DNA from: Paramarasmius palmivorus
Taxonomy: Eukaryota; Basidiomycota; Agaricomycetes; Agaricales; Marasmiaceae
Direction of reading: 5' to 3'
DNA: 55,498 nucleotides
Assembly (NCBI GenBank): GCA_037176845.1
Contig: JAYKXP010000228.1
Location: 1-55,498 of the forward strand
Position 1 is the first letter of the stretch. Each line of letters starts with the position of its first letter. Both the position numbers and the translations under genes were made by a program. Positions 31,388-41,792 of this stretch are shown here, in pieces. The notes beneath the pieces are model-generated. The model made no database searches, was not told where the DNA came from, and was given only the letters and a program-made list of their open reading frames with translations.

Positions 31388-32519
31388 TTAGAAGTCAGCA
31401 TCGGTGGAACTGTGAATAGCGTAATTAGTGGCAGTGCACAGAGACATATCGGGAGGACATACAATAGATGAGTGTTTTCAGGAGAAGTTTGCGAGCCAAC
31501 GTTGGCCTTTGAATACTCAGAGACCCGCCGTTCGAAGAAGTTCGTTTTACCGCCTAAGGAGACGTTTTCCATGAAAACAAAGGGGTTAGGCGTGTTGAAT
31601 ATCTTCGTTATATCGAGCATTTCGAGCAAGCGGTCGGCCACAAATTCGATGTATTGGATCATGAGCCCGGCGTTCATGCCTATGAGATGCACGGGGAGAG
31701 CATCTTTGCGATAGTCAGTCCAAGTTGTGGGCATCCAAAGCGAGACACGTACCTGTGAAGAATTCCTTTTCAACCTGAACAGCTTGTCGCACGACATCGA
31801 TGACCTCTTCCACCGTAGGTCGGTTCACGAGATGGCGGAACAAAAGGCATGCGAACTCGGTGTGAAGGCCTTCATCCCGGCTGATAAGTTCGTTGGAGAA
31901 ACATAGCCCTGGCATAATTCCCCTCTTTTTCAACCAGAAAATAGCGGCAAACGATCCGGAGAAAAAGATACCCTCCACTGCGGCGAACGCAACGAGACGT
32001 AGTCCGAAGGGAATCGACCTATTTTCCGTCCACTGCATGGCCCATTGGGCCTTTGCCTGAACGCATGGCAGAGTCTCGATAGCGCGAAAGAGGTGGTCCT
32101 TGGCGAGGGGGTCTGAGAGGTAGGTATCTATCAGGAGTGAATACATTTCGGAGTGAATGTTTTCGATCATGATTTGGAAGCCATAGAAAGCCCGTGCTTC
32201 TGCCACCTGCACCTCCGCAGAGAAACGTTCGACGAGGTTCTCGTTAACAATGCCATCGGATGCTGCAAAGAAGGCAAGGATATTGAGCAGAAATTGTCGT
32301 TCGTTATCGTTAAGCGAGTGTTTCCAATGTACCATGTCCTGAGCAAGATCAACTTCCTCAGTCGTCCAAAAGGATGCCACGGCTTGTTTATACATCTTCC
32401 ATATCTGAAAGATCGTGATAAGTAATAGCACAGAAGAAACAAAAGAGAAGATGTACATCGGGGTATTGGACAGGAAACAAAACAAAGCGGCGAAGGGAAG
32501 GTTGAAGTAAAGGCTCCAT
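31388..32519 (-). CDS. ribonucleotide reductase small subunit (class Ia R2), short form, 325 aa
   Basis: Four exons: 32519-32457, 32404-31753, 31703-31463 and 31409-31388, with introns of 49-53 bp. The lengths sum to 326 codons including the stop. Spliced residues D71, E102, H105, E165, E199 and H202 form the di-iron site and Y109 is the radical tyrosine. Their spacing (31, 34, 38, 94, 128, 131 from D71) equals that of mouse R2. The last exon completes the C-terminal FSTDADF, the R1-docking tail. It should supply the tyrosyl radical for ribonucleotide reduction in the cytosol together with an R1 subunit not in this window. The N-terminus starts MEPLL, lacking the extension of typical fungal R2 (about 400 aa). 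An unseen upstream exon is possible. It is embedded among F-box genes, so it may be an extra paralogue. Confidence 0.9.
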
Positions 32520-32631
32520 TGCGGCGCGGCTCGTGAGGGTCCAATTTTCAGTTACCCAACCGGTGGTTTTTAAACGAACGGCAATGTTTAAGACGCAGGA
32601 GAGGATAAGGGAAATTGATTCATATCGAACG

Positions 32632-34134
32632 TCATACAAAAAATTCCCCGAGGGAAGCTAGACATGTGTGGGTACATAGTACTTGTAAAAAGGGGCGTGC
32701 ACCGCTGAGATCGGGTGTGGATTCACAGCCCCAGGATTCGGCGTACACAGACAATCTAGCAAGACAGGGGAAGGCCTCTGGAACGAGTCTGAGGTGGTCG
32801 AGGAAGGAAGAGGCGTCGTTGATCCACATTGTCAAACGAGACACGCCACTCAATACGGGCGAAGTCCCGAACATTGAGCTGTCGGTCCAGGAAGATGGCG
32901 CAACTGCGATTTTGAGTGTAAACGATCGAAGTCTGCACCCGTACTGTGCCAGTAGTTGGAGCACGGGTGTTGGGTCGCGAAATGCACCGTCCAGGACCAG
33001 GGTGTGAAGATTAGGTAGATGGAAGTGCTGCATAACGGAGGAAGGTGGGGACTGCAGGATATCGTGGTTGTAGTAGAATGATACTAGCCTCGACAGGGTC
33101 ACACGTCGCGTTCTACCGTCATCACTCCCTGAACGATGAGACAGACCAACAGCAGTACCAATGCTTTCGATGGATGACAAGAAGTTTGTCGCAAAAGTCG
33201 CGAGTGCAAGGATGTCGGGCTCGCCTTCGTGAGGAAGAAAGCGAGCGGTGAATGCTTTTAGCGAACATTTCGACCGGAGGAGCAAACATGTGACATCGGT
33301 GAGGTCGACCCCTTCGAACAAAGAACAACCGAGATCCAATGTTCGCAGGTTTGGGAAAGAACCGGCCAGCAGCAATCCCTTTTTCTCCCGTCTGGAACCA
33401 AGGAGAGAAAGATGCTGAAGAGATGGAAGGACAAAGGCTTGAAATGGAATAGGACCGTCCCACATGTTTCGGAGCACCAAAGAGAGTGACTGCAAAGAGG
33501 CGAAAGACTCCACCATTGCAGGAAACGCCACAGCAGTGTGGAGGTCACACGTCAGTTCGGAGAGGCAACTGTGACCATTAGCAATGCGGAAGTTGGCAGG
33601 GGAGAAAGTGTCGAACAAGTCGCCACAATCAAGGACCATAATCGGTTGCGCGGTGATAACATCCCTAAGATATTGCAATGTCCGAGGTGGCAATGGTGCA
33701 AATCGGATCCTTAGCACTCGTAAGAGGCCGAAGTCAAACGGGGATGGACAGTGGGCAGGGAGTTCCAGTGCAGCATGGAACATGAAAGTGAATTCTCGGA
33801 TACGTGTAGAATGGCGGATAACAAGAGCGAAAAGGCACATCATGGCGTGCAAAGAAGTGGCGGGCCTGTCTTCTCGATGCGCCGAAATGGAGAAGTGGAG
33901 ATATAGCGGTAAGTCTCCAGAGCGGGACAGGCACTGTTCTACAAGCTGCAGAACTCCAGGCCTTGGATTGTGTAGTTGTAGGTGGCACCACACGCCTTTG
34001 TTCTCGACTAAAATCCGCCGAAGGTAGGTCGACACCCAAGAAAAGGTCAGAAGAACTTTAAAAGGTACTCGGTCGCCGTCCGAGCTGTATCTGAGGATAC
34101 GCAGCCAGAGTTCGGGAGGTATGTGGGGAGGCAT
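32632..34134 (-). CDS. F-box/LRR-like protein, 500 aa
   Basis: The F-box is at the N-terminus (HIPPELWLRILRYSS ... LLTFSWVSTYLRRILVENKGVWCHL), followed by VEQCLSRSGDLPLYL and irregular Leu-rich repeats (LLRVLRIRF, LQSLSLVLR, LQHLSLLGS, LRTLDLGCS). It is a single exon with a clear ATG at 34134. By motif order it belongs with the 28043-29632 gene. Its stop is 113 bp from the R2 start codon. It is a likely SCF adaptor with unknown substrate. Confidence 0.8.
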   Translation of the reverse strand: MPPHIPPELWLRILRYSSDGDRVPFKVLLTFSWVSTYLRRILVENKGVWCHLQLHNPRPGVLQLVEQCLSRSGDLPLYLHFSISAHREDRPATSLHAMMCLFALVIRHSTRIREFTFMFHAALELPAHCPSPFDFGLLRVLRIRFAPLPPRTLQYLRDVITAQPIMVLDCGDLFDTFSPANFRIANGHSCLSELTCDLHTAVAFPAMVESFASLQSLSLVLRNMWDGPIPFQAFVLPSLQHLSLLGSRREKKGLLLAGSFPNLRTLDLGCSLFEGVDLTDVTCLLLRSKCSLKAFTARFLPHEGEPDILALATFATNFLSSIESIGTAVGLSHRSGSDDGRTRRVTLSRLVSFYYNHDILQSPPSSVMQHFHLPNLHTLVLDGAFRDPTPVLQLLAQYGCRLRSFTLKIAVAPSSWTDSSMFGTSPVLSGVSRLTMWINDASSFLDHLRLVPEAFPCLARLSVYAESWGCESTPDLSGARPFLQVLCTHTCLASLGEFFV

Positions 34135-34839
34135 GGTTTTGGAGTTTGAGACAGGTGGCGTTGTTTATACCAAAAAAAGAGTCAGGAGTGACCTGGCCCC
34201 TTTGTAACCAGCCCATATTGACTGGAACGCTAAGAATGCAAGCCTCAGATCCAGGAAAAAGAAATGACGAAAACAAGACAAACCTATGCACAGCAAACTC
34301 TTTACTTAGGCCAGGGTCCAGTGCTCACGAAGACTTTAAATCTACAAAGGTGGTTTAGAAGCGTCCAGGACAGCGAAACGGTAAGAAGAACCCACCCAAC
34401 CATCCCAGATATACCAGATGTTCGTTGCCCGTACTACGCCGCGGTTCTCCATTGCAGCAACAGGAGTTACACTCCTATCGCTGCTCCTTGCGACATGGGG
34501 AAAGGCAAACGGACGCGAGGTGCCACGTAGAAGTCACCACTATCACGACATGTGACTTTGCTACGTCACTCCGGTTGTACCGCCGCAAGTGCCGGATTCG
34601 GTGTTGTTCACAAGAGCTCAGATGTGTTATAACAGGTAGTTTATTTAGTCGTAGACAGTAGTAAGGACATATTGCAAAGCATTAGATTAACATACAAAGG
34701 TAACCGCGATTACCGCCACTCGCCAGGCCAAACTTGGACCGTAGCGTCGCAATGAAGTCCGTGCAAATTCGACAGTTTTTCACTCCTCATGTAAGAGACA
34801 TTCGCGAAGAAACGGATAATGATTGACACTGCACCCGGA
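34135..34839. other. intergenic, nothing recognised
   Basis: This 705-bp gap holds the promoter of the F-box gene and the 3' flank of the next gene. I see no TATA box and no coding frame with support. Confidence 0.4.
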
Positions 34840-36313
34840 TTATACCTGTCGCGATGAACTGTGCCCTGTCAATCCCTGATAAGGAACGGGGTATCGAAGA
34901 AGCAGAGAGGTCAGGAAACGTACCTCAGGTGGTATAGGCAACAGTGTACCATGGCAAGACGCCACTTTGGCGAATTGAAGATACAAGGAGGCAGTCACAG
35001 TGCCACGGCCAGGCAGAGAGGAGATTTGTGATGACAAGTCGTTATAAAACATCACAAAGGGGATATCGAACGGCTTAGGGAGGATGTAAAGCAGCGTTAA
35101 CGTGGCAGTCCATCGAATGGAGTCCCTGGAAGCGACGTTAGCATATGAAAGCTCGAGTGAACAAGCCCACTAACATGTCAACGATAAGTCCGTGCAGCTT
35201 TTCGTGCATGAACGTGGCCCATTGAAATCGGGATGGTAGTACACGCAGCAGGGACTGGCTTGTGTAGTCATCCACACAGAATTGACGGCCACATTGTTTG
35301 ACTGTGAAATGACGCAACGCAAGATAGGCGGTGGTGGAGCGAGAAGCCAAGCGAAAACTGTTCATGAAAATGTGTTTTCTGTCCTCCCCGTCGTGGTTAC
35401 CCAGAGGAATGACCCAAGTCTTGCTATCGCCGATTCGACGCACCACAGAGACCGGGGCAGGACGAGCGGACGAAAATTCTAGATCGACTAATGTCCATCC
35501 TCTCGCTTCATATTTTGCCCATGCCTTCTCTGCGTTCACGTTCGCTAGTTTGAGCCCTACACGGTGAATAAAAGTTGCGCAGGGAAACAGAGACACCGCG
35601 TAATGGCTAGAAATGAAATTCATGACAATAGCTTAACGAAGGTGAGTGTAAATGAGAGACGATGCTGAAGGAAAGCCTCACTAGAGTGGAACTGGAGAAC
35701 AGCGGCGACAGGGGATCCAAGGCAGCCCACGACTTGTATTGTTTGGTCGCCTTTAACAAAATCGAGAACAACAACAATGTTGCTGGAATGATATCCATCG
35801 TCCAGAGCATCATTAGCTCTGTGTCGACGCGATACATCCTTGAGCGATACTTCGGCGGCCCACGTTAAAGTTTCCGACAGAGAAAATGAGGCCTGACGAT
35901 GATAAGACGACCGAGGTTGATAGACGTAGCCACAAGACAAAAGAAAGTCGGTCACGATTGTAATTGTAACCATGGACACATAAAGGTCCAAATCAGAAGA
36001 CTCGAAGAATCCCCTATCAAAGAAGGATAAAGCGGCGGAACCTGATATAAGGCATTCGCTTGCAAGCTGCGCCTTGCGGAAGTCAAGGATTTCCGCGTAG
36101 GAAAAAAAACGAGAAAGAATTCGCTCGAGTCGGTAAGCAGAGCGGCCGAAGGATTGCACATCGGCGTACCCGGCCTTCGACGTGCAACCTATTGCAAGAT
36201 GGTCCTTGATTGATAAGTCCCGGAGGATTTCGTTCTGTACAGTGAGTGGCCTGGCCGGCCGTCAGCAACGGAATCATAGACTGAAAGCATACGTACAGCG
36301 AAAGGGAAAGCAT
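34840..36313 (-). CDS. nucleotidyltransferase-like protein of a basidiomycete-type unknown family
   Basis: Exon 1 (MLSLSL, start 36313) joins through a GTACGT...CCAG intron to a long exon ending near 35693. A further intron (about 35640-35692) leads to MNFISSHYAVSLFP, and another near 35107-35155 to the C-terminal exon, ending at 34840. A last short intron (GTACG...GACAG) may or may not be spliced; both versions share the same stop. The motif ISGSAALSFFDR...SSDLDLYV resembles the GS-x(n)-D-x-D metal site of nucleotidyltransferase folds. I recall similar sequences as an expanded, uncharacterised family in mushrooms, but that is memory and not a search. The substrate is unknown. The gene is co-directional with the F-box genes on both sides. 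Confidence 0.65.
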
Positions 36314-36631
36314 TGTGACATCTAGTTCAGTCCGTTATCGAAGGCGCTTCTTTTAAAAAGTGAAAAATCAGGGTCAGAGACACGAATGACGGGAGCTGAA
36401 TCAGGAGAATCATACAATTGCACTAGAGTAACAGTCTGGGGAAGCAGGTTCCGAACGTTATCCGAGGGTCAGGAGTCAAACAATGTTTTGCTTTGCGATA
36501 CAGTAGTGGCGGTAGAACAGGAGCGAAAATAGCGAAAATTAGGGATTCGTGGCACAGAAAACGCAGAAGTATACGATAAGTTCAAGTGAAATTGCGTCAG
36601 GGGCGACTAAGGAATGTAAATAGACTAGGAA
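36314..36631. other. intergenic, nothing recognised
   Basis: This is a 318-bp spacer without repeats or a supportable coding frame. Confidence 0.4.
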
Positions 36632-37930
36632 TCAACGGCAAATATCGAAAATCGTGGTGGTGTGAAGGCGAGCAAGACGATCGAATGCTCTCGTGTCTAC
36701 GTTTTCACCGGCCGCAAGTACATACGTCAAAGCAGAGGCATGTTTGACAGCATTAATTGTGACTTGATGATGGTCCAGATTGCCTCGAAGAATAAGAGTA
36801 CGTAGTCGAGGAGCTACAATGCTAGCTTTGTTGAATAATTCCAATCGAGAGGTAGTCAAGGAACGGACTGAAAGAGAGGTAACGAATGGAAGAACCACTG
36901 AAGCCCCCACCAGCTGTTCCAAAGACCTGACTTCCGGTAAAACTGTGACATCGAGGGTCAGGATTGACGGGCAAGCTGCGGACACGTCGTTTAAAGCGGA
37001 CGACACACTCGACGGCACCGCTAAATCGTGCAGTTCGACGACTAGTTTTGACAATGGTGGTCGAACACGGACAATAAAAGCATGTAGTTCGACAAGCGCG
37101 AACGGACGGATGTCGAGGACCCGTAGACTGGGGGTATGGAAATACTGAAGGACTTCCGGAGCCGACTGTGTGACGCTTTGAATAGTGAAAGAAACGAGGT
37201 GCTCCAAAACGAGAGGCTGGGGTTCAACATAACGCACTGAGCTGTGTATTTGCGAAAGAGTGAGATGACGGAGTGCGGAGCATGCATCGATTACATTCAT
37301 CCATCGGTTACTGAGCAGAAAAGGGATGTGCAAAGTGCGGATGCTGCGAAGAGCGACGGATGGGTTGTGTGCTAGTGTCGGCATCACCTGATTGGACCTA
37401 GACAAGTGTGTATCCCTTCCGTCGAAACACAATCGAGAGAGGTTCGGGGAAAGTAAGGCGTTTTTGAGTAGCCGTGTTGCGGACGAAAAAGGGAGGCTTC
37501 CTCCATGCAGTATGCGAATCGACGACAAACTGGCCAAGGATACTCGGGAAAGAATGTCGAGGAATCGGGGATCGTGATATAGATACGTGAGTGAGAATCG
37601 GATCCACCTATGCGAAATAGCGCCCAGCATCATCATAATACGCACGGACGTGTCCGAACCTATGTTCTCCGTAATCACGTAGTCGATGGAAAGGCCCAGA
37701 GAGGCTGAACGTGTAACGAACAGCTGCGCAGCGGCAATGTCCTTTACACAGGAAGGATTGTTGATTGTGATATAGGTCCAATAGGAAGGGTCTTTAGTAA
37801 GAACATCTCTAAAAAGGCCGCAAGTGCGACTGAGCATCAAAATGGATGCACTAGAGGCAGGGTTGGGATTAGAATGGGAGGCAATCCGAAAAATGCGCAG
37901 CCATATTTCGATAGGCATTTTGCAAGGCAT
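36632..37930 (-). CDS. F-box/LRR-like protein, 432 aa
   Basis: This is a single exon from ATG at 37930. The N-terminal F-box-like segment is MPIEIWLRIFRIAS ... LMLSRTCGLFRDVLTKDPSYWTYITI, followed by a QLFVTRSASLGLSI segment and Leu-rich strands (IRTLHIPFL, LRHLTLSQI, LRVLDIRPF, LRTLILRGN). It is shorter and more divergent than the other F-box genes here. Hairpin 3 of the GGTTACACC family lies 161 bp upstream of the ATG. Confidence 0.75.
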   Translation of the reverse strand: MPCKMPIEIWLRIFRIASHSNPNPASSASILMLSRTCGLFRDVLTKDPSYWTYITINNPSCVKDIAAAQLFVTRSASLGLSIDYVITENIGSDTSVRIMMMLGAISHRWIRFSLTYLYHDPRFLDILSRVSLASLSSIRILHGGSLPFSSATRLLKNALLSPNLSRLCFDGRDTHLSRSNQVMPTLAHNPSVALRSIRTLHIPFLLSNRWMNVIDACSALRHLTLSQIHSSVRYVEPQPLVLEHLVSFTIQSVTQSAPEVLQYFHTPSLRVLDIRPFALVELHAFIVRVRPPLSKLVVELHDLAVPSSVSSALNDVSAACPSILTLDVTVLPEVRSLEQLVGASVVLPFVTSLSVRSLTTSRLELFNKASIVAPRLRTLILRGNLDHHQVTINAVKHASALTYVLAAGENVDTRAFDRLARLHTTTIFDICR

Positions 37931-38090
37931 AAAGTCGAAGCAACAGTTTCACTATGAGGTGTCAGAGTTTAATACGGCACGTTCGAATCAGGGGACAGAC
38001 CTGAAACAGGGAGTTGCAAGAGAACGGTTAATGAGCTATCCTAGACCAGGTGAAGCCCGAGTTCTAAAGGCAAGACCATTCGCAAAAAGA

Positions 38091-38123
38091 GTTGGCCTCG
38101 GTGGTTACACCACCAAGGCCAAC
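38091..38123 (-). promoter_or_regulatory. GGTTACACC-core hairpin 3
   Basis: The 15-nt arms 38091-38105 and 38109-38123 pair at 14 positions around TAC, the strongest stem of the family. On the plus strand CTAA follows 7 nt after the stem (38131-38134). Confidence 0.6.
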
Positions 38124-38383
38124 AATCAGGCTAAGTAGGGGGACCAAGTTCAACGTGCAGAACAAGAGCAATGTCACTCACAATCCCACGGTCACGTATT
38201 GCAAACTTACTCATCCAGAATCAGCAGCGGCATCAGAAAAACTTAAGGCTCAGGCAAGCTGCGTTGGATATTATTTATTAACATGCCAGCATGTAAGGAC
38301 TATGCAGGGAACTAAAATATAAATTTATCAAGTACACTCCATACACACTGAGCCGTTCGACTATTGTAATACAGAAAACATCG
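38124..38383. other. spacer between F-box gene and Helitron-linked block
   Basis: No gene is seen. If the Helitron unit includes the 906-aa gene, its 3' end should lie in this stretch, but I cannot place a convincing CTRR terminus for the minus strand. Confidence 0.35.
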
Positions 38384-41206
38384 TCAGGAGATGAAACCGG
38401 CGAGGACAGTAGCAGACACAGCTCTAAGCTTGTTTGTAAAAACAGACGATTCTTTGGTAAATTTCAACTGGTCCTTCCAGTGTTTGTGTGACAGTGGCGC
38501 GGATTGGGAAGACAGGTATTTCTCTTCTCGCCTCGTGAACCACAGTTCTGCCTGGGGATTCCAACACCCTGTATTTAACCCACAACCGTCCCACGAATGA
38601 GGTCGGGGCCACCACGAACGCTGGGCCAGCTGTTCTTCACCTTTAGAGTCGAATTGACCTATAAAAACAACGTCAGTACTTAGAACGATCGTACATTCGT
38701 CTGCAGACTTACCTGTACCAACATCGTATACTCCACATATTATAGAGATGTCGTCATCAGTTAGATCATCGTCCCAAAATGCGTTAACGCTCTGATCGTT
38801 GTCGAGAACGCATAATGCTATTCCAGCAGACGTGATGATGGAATCGGAAGGGCCGTTCAATACAGATTGGTCATGGACGAATGGTCGTGCAATGCGAGCA
38901 AGAATACCTCCTCTTAGGACAGCGGACCGAGCTCTAGGTTGCAAGAAAAACCGGTGGAGTTGTGCTTGGTATGCGAAATAGTCGGCAGTAGTGAAGACGT
39001 AGGAGGCAGGCCTATATCCGAGGGGTGAAGATTTACTTCGCCCGACGGGTTCTATCTCGCGGTATGGGCCACACATCAAGGTGCGAAACGGGAAACCTCG
39101 TGACATCAAGAAACGAGCAATCTGGACAGGTTCCCTTATTATATCCCGAAGGACAAGTTCCACGACAACCAAAGAGTCGCTGACGGCTATAACGAAAGGA
39201 AGCTCGGTCGACGCATCGTCCAGGACGTACAAGCCCGCGGCTTTGACGTGGCGTAAACGTAAACTTGTTTGTAGCAGTCTTCGGAGTTTCGAACACACGT
39301 CCACATAATCGAAGCAGGCATCAGATGACGAAAGGTTATTCACGTCTACAGATAATATGTGTTCAACGAACCGGCATATTTTGTCTGCTGAGTGTTCGTC
39401 CACGGGTGCGTCGTAAAATCCTAATATCTTCTCTGCTTTGCGCCACGGAATAGTGGAATGGCCAGGAGCCGGAGCAAATGAATCGCTCATGGCATACCTG
39501 TGGTGTACCACCGACTCGACGCTGTCATCAAAGGGAACGAATTCCACTTCAGTCACGGAAAGGAAAATATCGGGTACTGATTTCAATGAAGACATGCCGC
39601 GATTATGGATAGCCTCCGAGTCATCGAAGACTTCAAGAATCTCTCCTTCTTCAAACACGGGAGGGTGGGTCGTTGTGGGAGGTGTGGAGACGCCCGGGTC
39701 CAAAGCTAGTGCAGGGGCTGTGTTCGACTGCGTCAAATCTTCAGTCTCCTGCATCGAATCGTAATCCGACCCGAACCCGTCGTCAGCAGGCGCATCTGAA
39801 GGAGCAAACCCAGACCACAGATCCCATTCATTATAGACAGAATCATATCGACGCTGGGTGGGCGCAAACTCGTGCCAAACGTCGCTTACTTCGCTGCGGG
39901 ATACGGGCATCCTAACAAGATGGGATCCGTCAAGTTCCCATACGAATACTCTTGCACCTTTTTTACCAGGACAAGCACCCAAAGCTGCATTTCGTTCGCG
40001 AGCAAGGCGACTTTCCCTGTCGGCAATGGACTCCTTGCCTAAGCGGGTTTCTTTCACACGTTTTCTTCTCGCAAAGAACTCGTGGATCGTTTCGTATGGT
40101 TTTTGACTTGGGTCTCCGACATGCGGTGCGACAAGCACATCCGGAAGGGTGTATTTCGACAGTGCGACAGTAGAACAGTTGGCTAAGAGGAAGTCGATGC
40201 CTGCCCGTGTGGGACAATGAGCTCGTAGTGATGTCGAGAGCCTGGAGGTTTCGTAGGAACCTCCGGGACCCCAGAAAAGGACCACGGGGACACATCCGAA
40301 CGAGTACACAGCCAGGTAATCATCCGTACGTTCCGACATTGCCTGTAATGCGTCTACGAATCCGCCGACATGCAGGCACGCCGAAGAACCAATAGGCGGG
40401 AGAAAAGTGTTAAGCCACTCTGTTACCCATACCAAATCGATCCCACTACACTGTGCAAGCTTCGTTCGCCATCCATTCGGTTCTCGCCCCATCAAGTCGA
40501 GGATTCGTTGTGTGTATCGAAGGAAGAAAATGATAGCTGCAATCAAAGGAAGGAAAGAATCACGTGCAGCTGTTACCTGACGAAGGCATAGAGCGAGTGA
40601 TTTATGGGAACGTTGATATCCGTATTGTCTAGGATAAGACCACAAGCGAAAGCGTGGAGACAAAGGGATTGTTACAAACGTCATGGATTGGGTTAACAAG
40701 AGACGGTGCATTCGCTCGCAGTAATCCCAGGCGTCCTGTATGTGAGAACGCAAAGCATAGCGGCCATCTGGAAGTACTTCTACTATTTCTGCATCCAGAC
40801 GTACATCTAGTGATTTCAATATGTTGCTCTTGAACACGTTCCACTTCGGCACAAAAGGCAAGAACGGGAGCTCGTCGGACAGCCATGTCATCTGGTGGAA
40901 AGAAGGAAGACGACTGTAATGTGCCGAAGGAGTGTATTGCACCAACGGCGGTTTTTTCATAACTGCGTCAAACGCTGTCATTCCGATGATGGAGAAGATT
41001 TCGCCGTCGACGGAGTAATGGTTTCCGGATTTTGCATATAAGACACCTATTTACAGTCAGTGGCAAACCGAGTGAAATAGGCTAATCAACTCACTGCCAA
41101 CATCGCCTGCTGAGGTTTCGTGCTGTGGAAGGTCATCTGCAGCCTGCAGTTCATCGAACGATCTTTTCCTCGACTCAGAGGAGTTGCATGGGTGTAACGA
41201 CGCCAT
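38384..41206 (-). CDS. large protein of unknown function next to the Helitron, 906 aa
   Basis: The ATG at 41206 (MASLHPC) opens exon 1 (41206-41095). A 48-bp intron joins it to a long exon, and the frame runs on through GNHYSVDGE to 38384. A 54-bp in-frame intron (38659-38712) is likely, giving 906 residues. Features: a hydrophobic, possibly membrane-spanning stretch (FLPLIAAIIFFLRYT), a basic Arg/Lys/Glu-rich helix (FFARRKRVKET...RESRLARERNAALG), a PGKKGARVFVWE segment, an aromatic RRYDSVYNEWDLW segment, an acidic low-complexity middle, and a globular C-terminal third. I recall this combination as a widespread mushroom-specific unknown family; no function can be named. It lies 587 bp downstream of the multi-exon gene, in the same orientation as RepHel. 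Confidence 0.65.
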
Positions 41207-41257
41207 GGACAGCCCAGATTAAGCCACCGGAATGTCAAAAAAATCTATATCACGATA

Positions 41258-41286
41258 TCTGTTGCTGGTTACACCAGCTACAGATG
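41258..41286 (-). promoter_or_regulatory. GGTTACACC-core hairpin 4
   Basis: The 13-nt arms 41258-41270 and 41274-41286 pair at 12 positions around TAC. It ends 52 nt upstream of the ATG of the 906-aa gene, so it may be in its 5' leader. Confidence 0.6.
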
Positions 41287-41436
41287 CGTCCATACAGACA
41301 TAGGAAGAAGAGCGAACGAGAATTTAATGCCGCAGATCATTAGCACTGTCAGGCGTGACCTGAGCCTGGGAAACATGACAAATCATGGACGTCGCGGCAC
41401 CTACGAAGGTCATCATTTCACTTGCATCTAAAGACA

Positions 41437-41467
41437 CTGCAAAGAGAGGTGTAACCACTTTTTGCAG
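41437..41467 (+). promoter_or_regulatory. GGTGTAACC-core hairpin 5
   Basis: The 14-nt arms 41437-41450 and 41454-41467 pair at 13 positions (one G-T) around GTA. It has inverted orientation relative to hairpin 4. Confidence 0.55.
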
Positions 41468-41598
41468 TTGAGAAGGGAAGAAGGAAGTGGGAGCATGAAA
41501 AGAAAACGGCAAAGGGAGCTGTTGGAAAAAGCGGGTGAGTTTCTGAACCGGATGTACACAATAGCAGGGCTTAATAGTTTCAAAGAATAGAAGGTCCT

Positions 41599-41627
41599 TG
41601 CGGATAGAGGTGTAACCATTGTCCGCA
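41599..41627 (+). promoter_or_regulatory. GGTGTAACC-core hairpin 6
   Basis: The 13-nt arms 41599-41611 and 41615-41627 pair at 12 positions (two G-T) around GTA. It lies about 170 bp beyond the stop of the upstream minus-strand gene. Confidence 0.55.
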
Positions 41628-41792
41628 GCACGACAGTGAAAAGGCGAAACGCGATGACTAGACAAGCAGGATAACGTCGGCAAAGAGAGAAAGCCTTTAT
41701 TGAAGTATAGACCTTTGTCAAAACCTTACTACCGAGATATAGTGTTTACATCCAAACGTGCTATTGCAAGTAAAAGAGACCGAAAAACGTCT

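Larger units (their letters stand above)
41207..41792. other. intergenic region with three hairpins
   Basis: No gene is supported in these 586 bp. Three members of the GGTTACACC hairpin family lie here at 41258-41286, 41437-41467 and 41599-41627, the last two in inverted orientation relative to the first. Confidence 0.5.

Noticed and set aside
38091..38134. Hairpin 3 followed by CTAA as a Helitron 3' terminus
   Set aside because: CTAA fits CTRR and the 7-nt spacing, but it is on the plus strand whereas RepHel is on the minus strand. The base after it is G rather than the expected T, and the other hairpins of the family lack a CTRR at similar distance.
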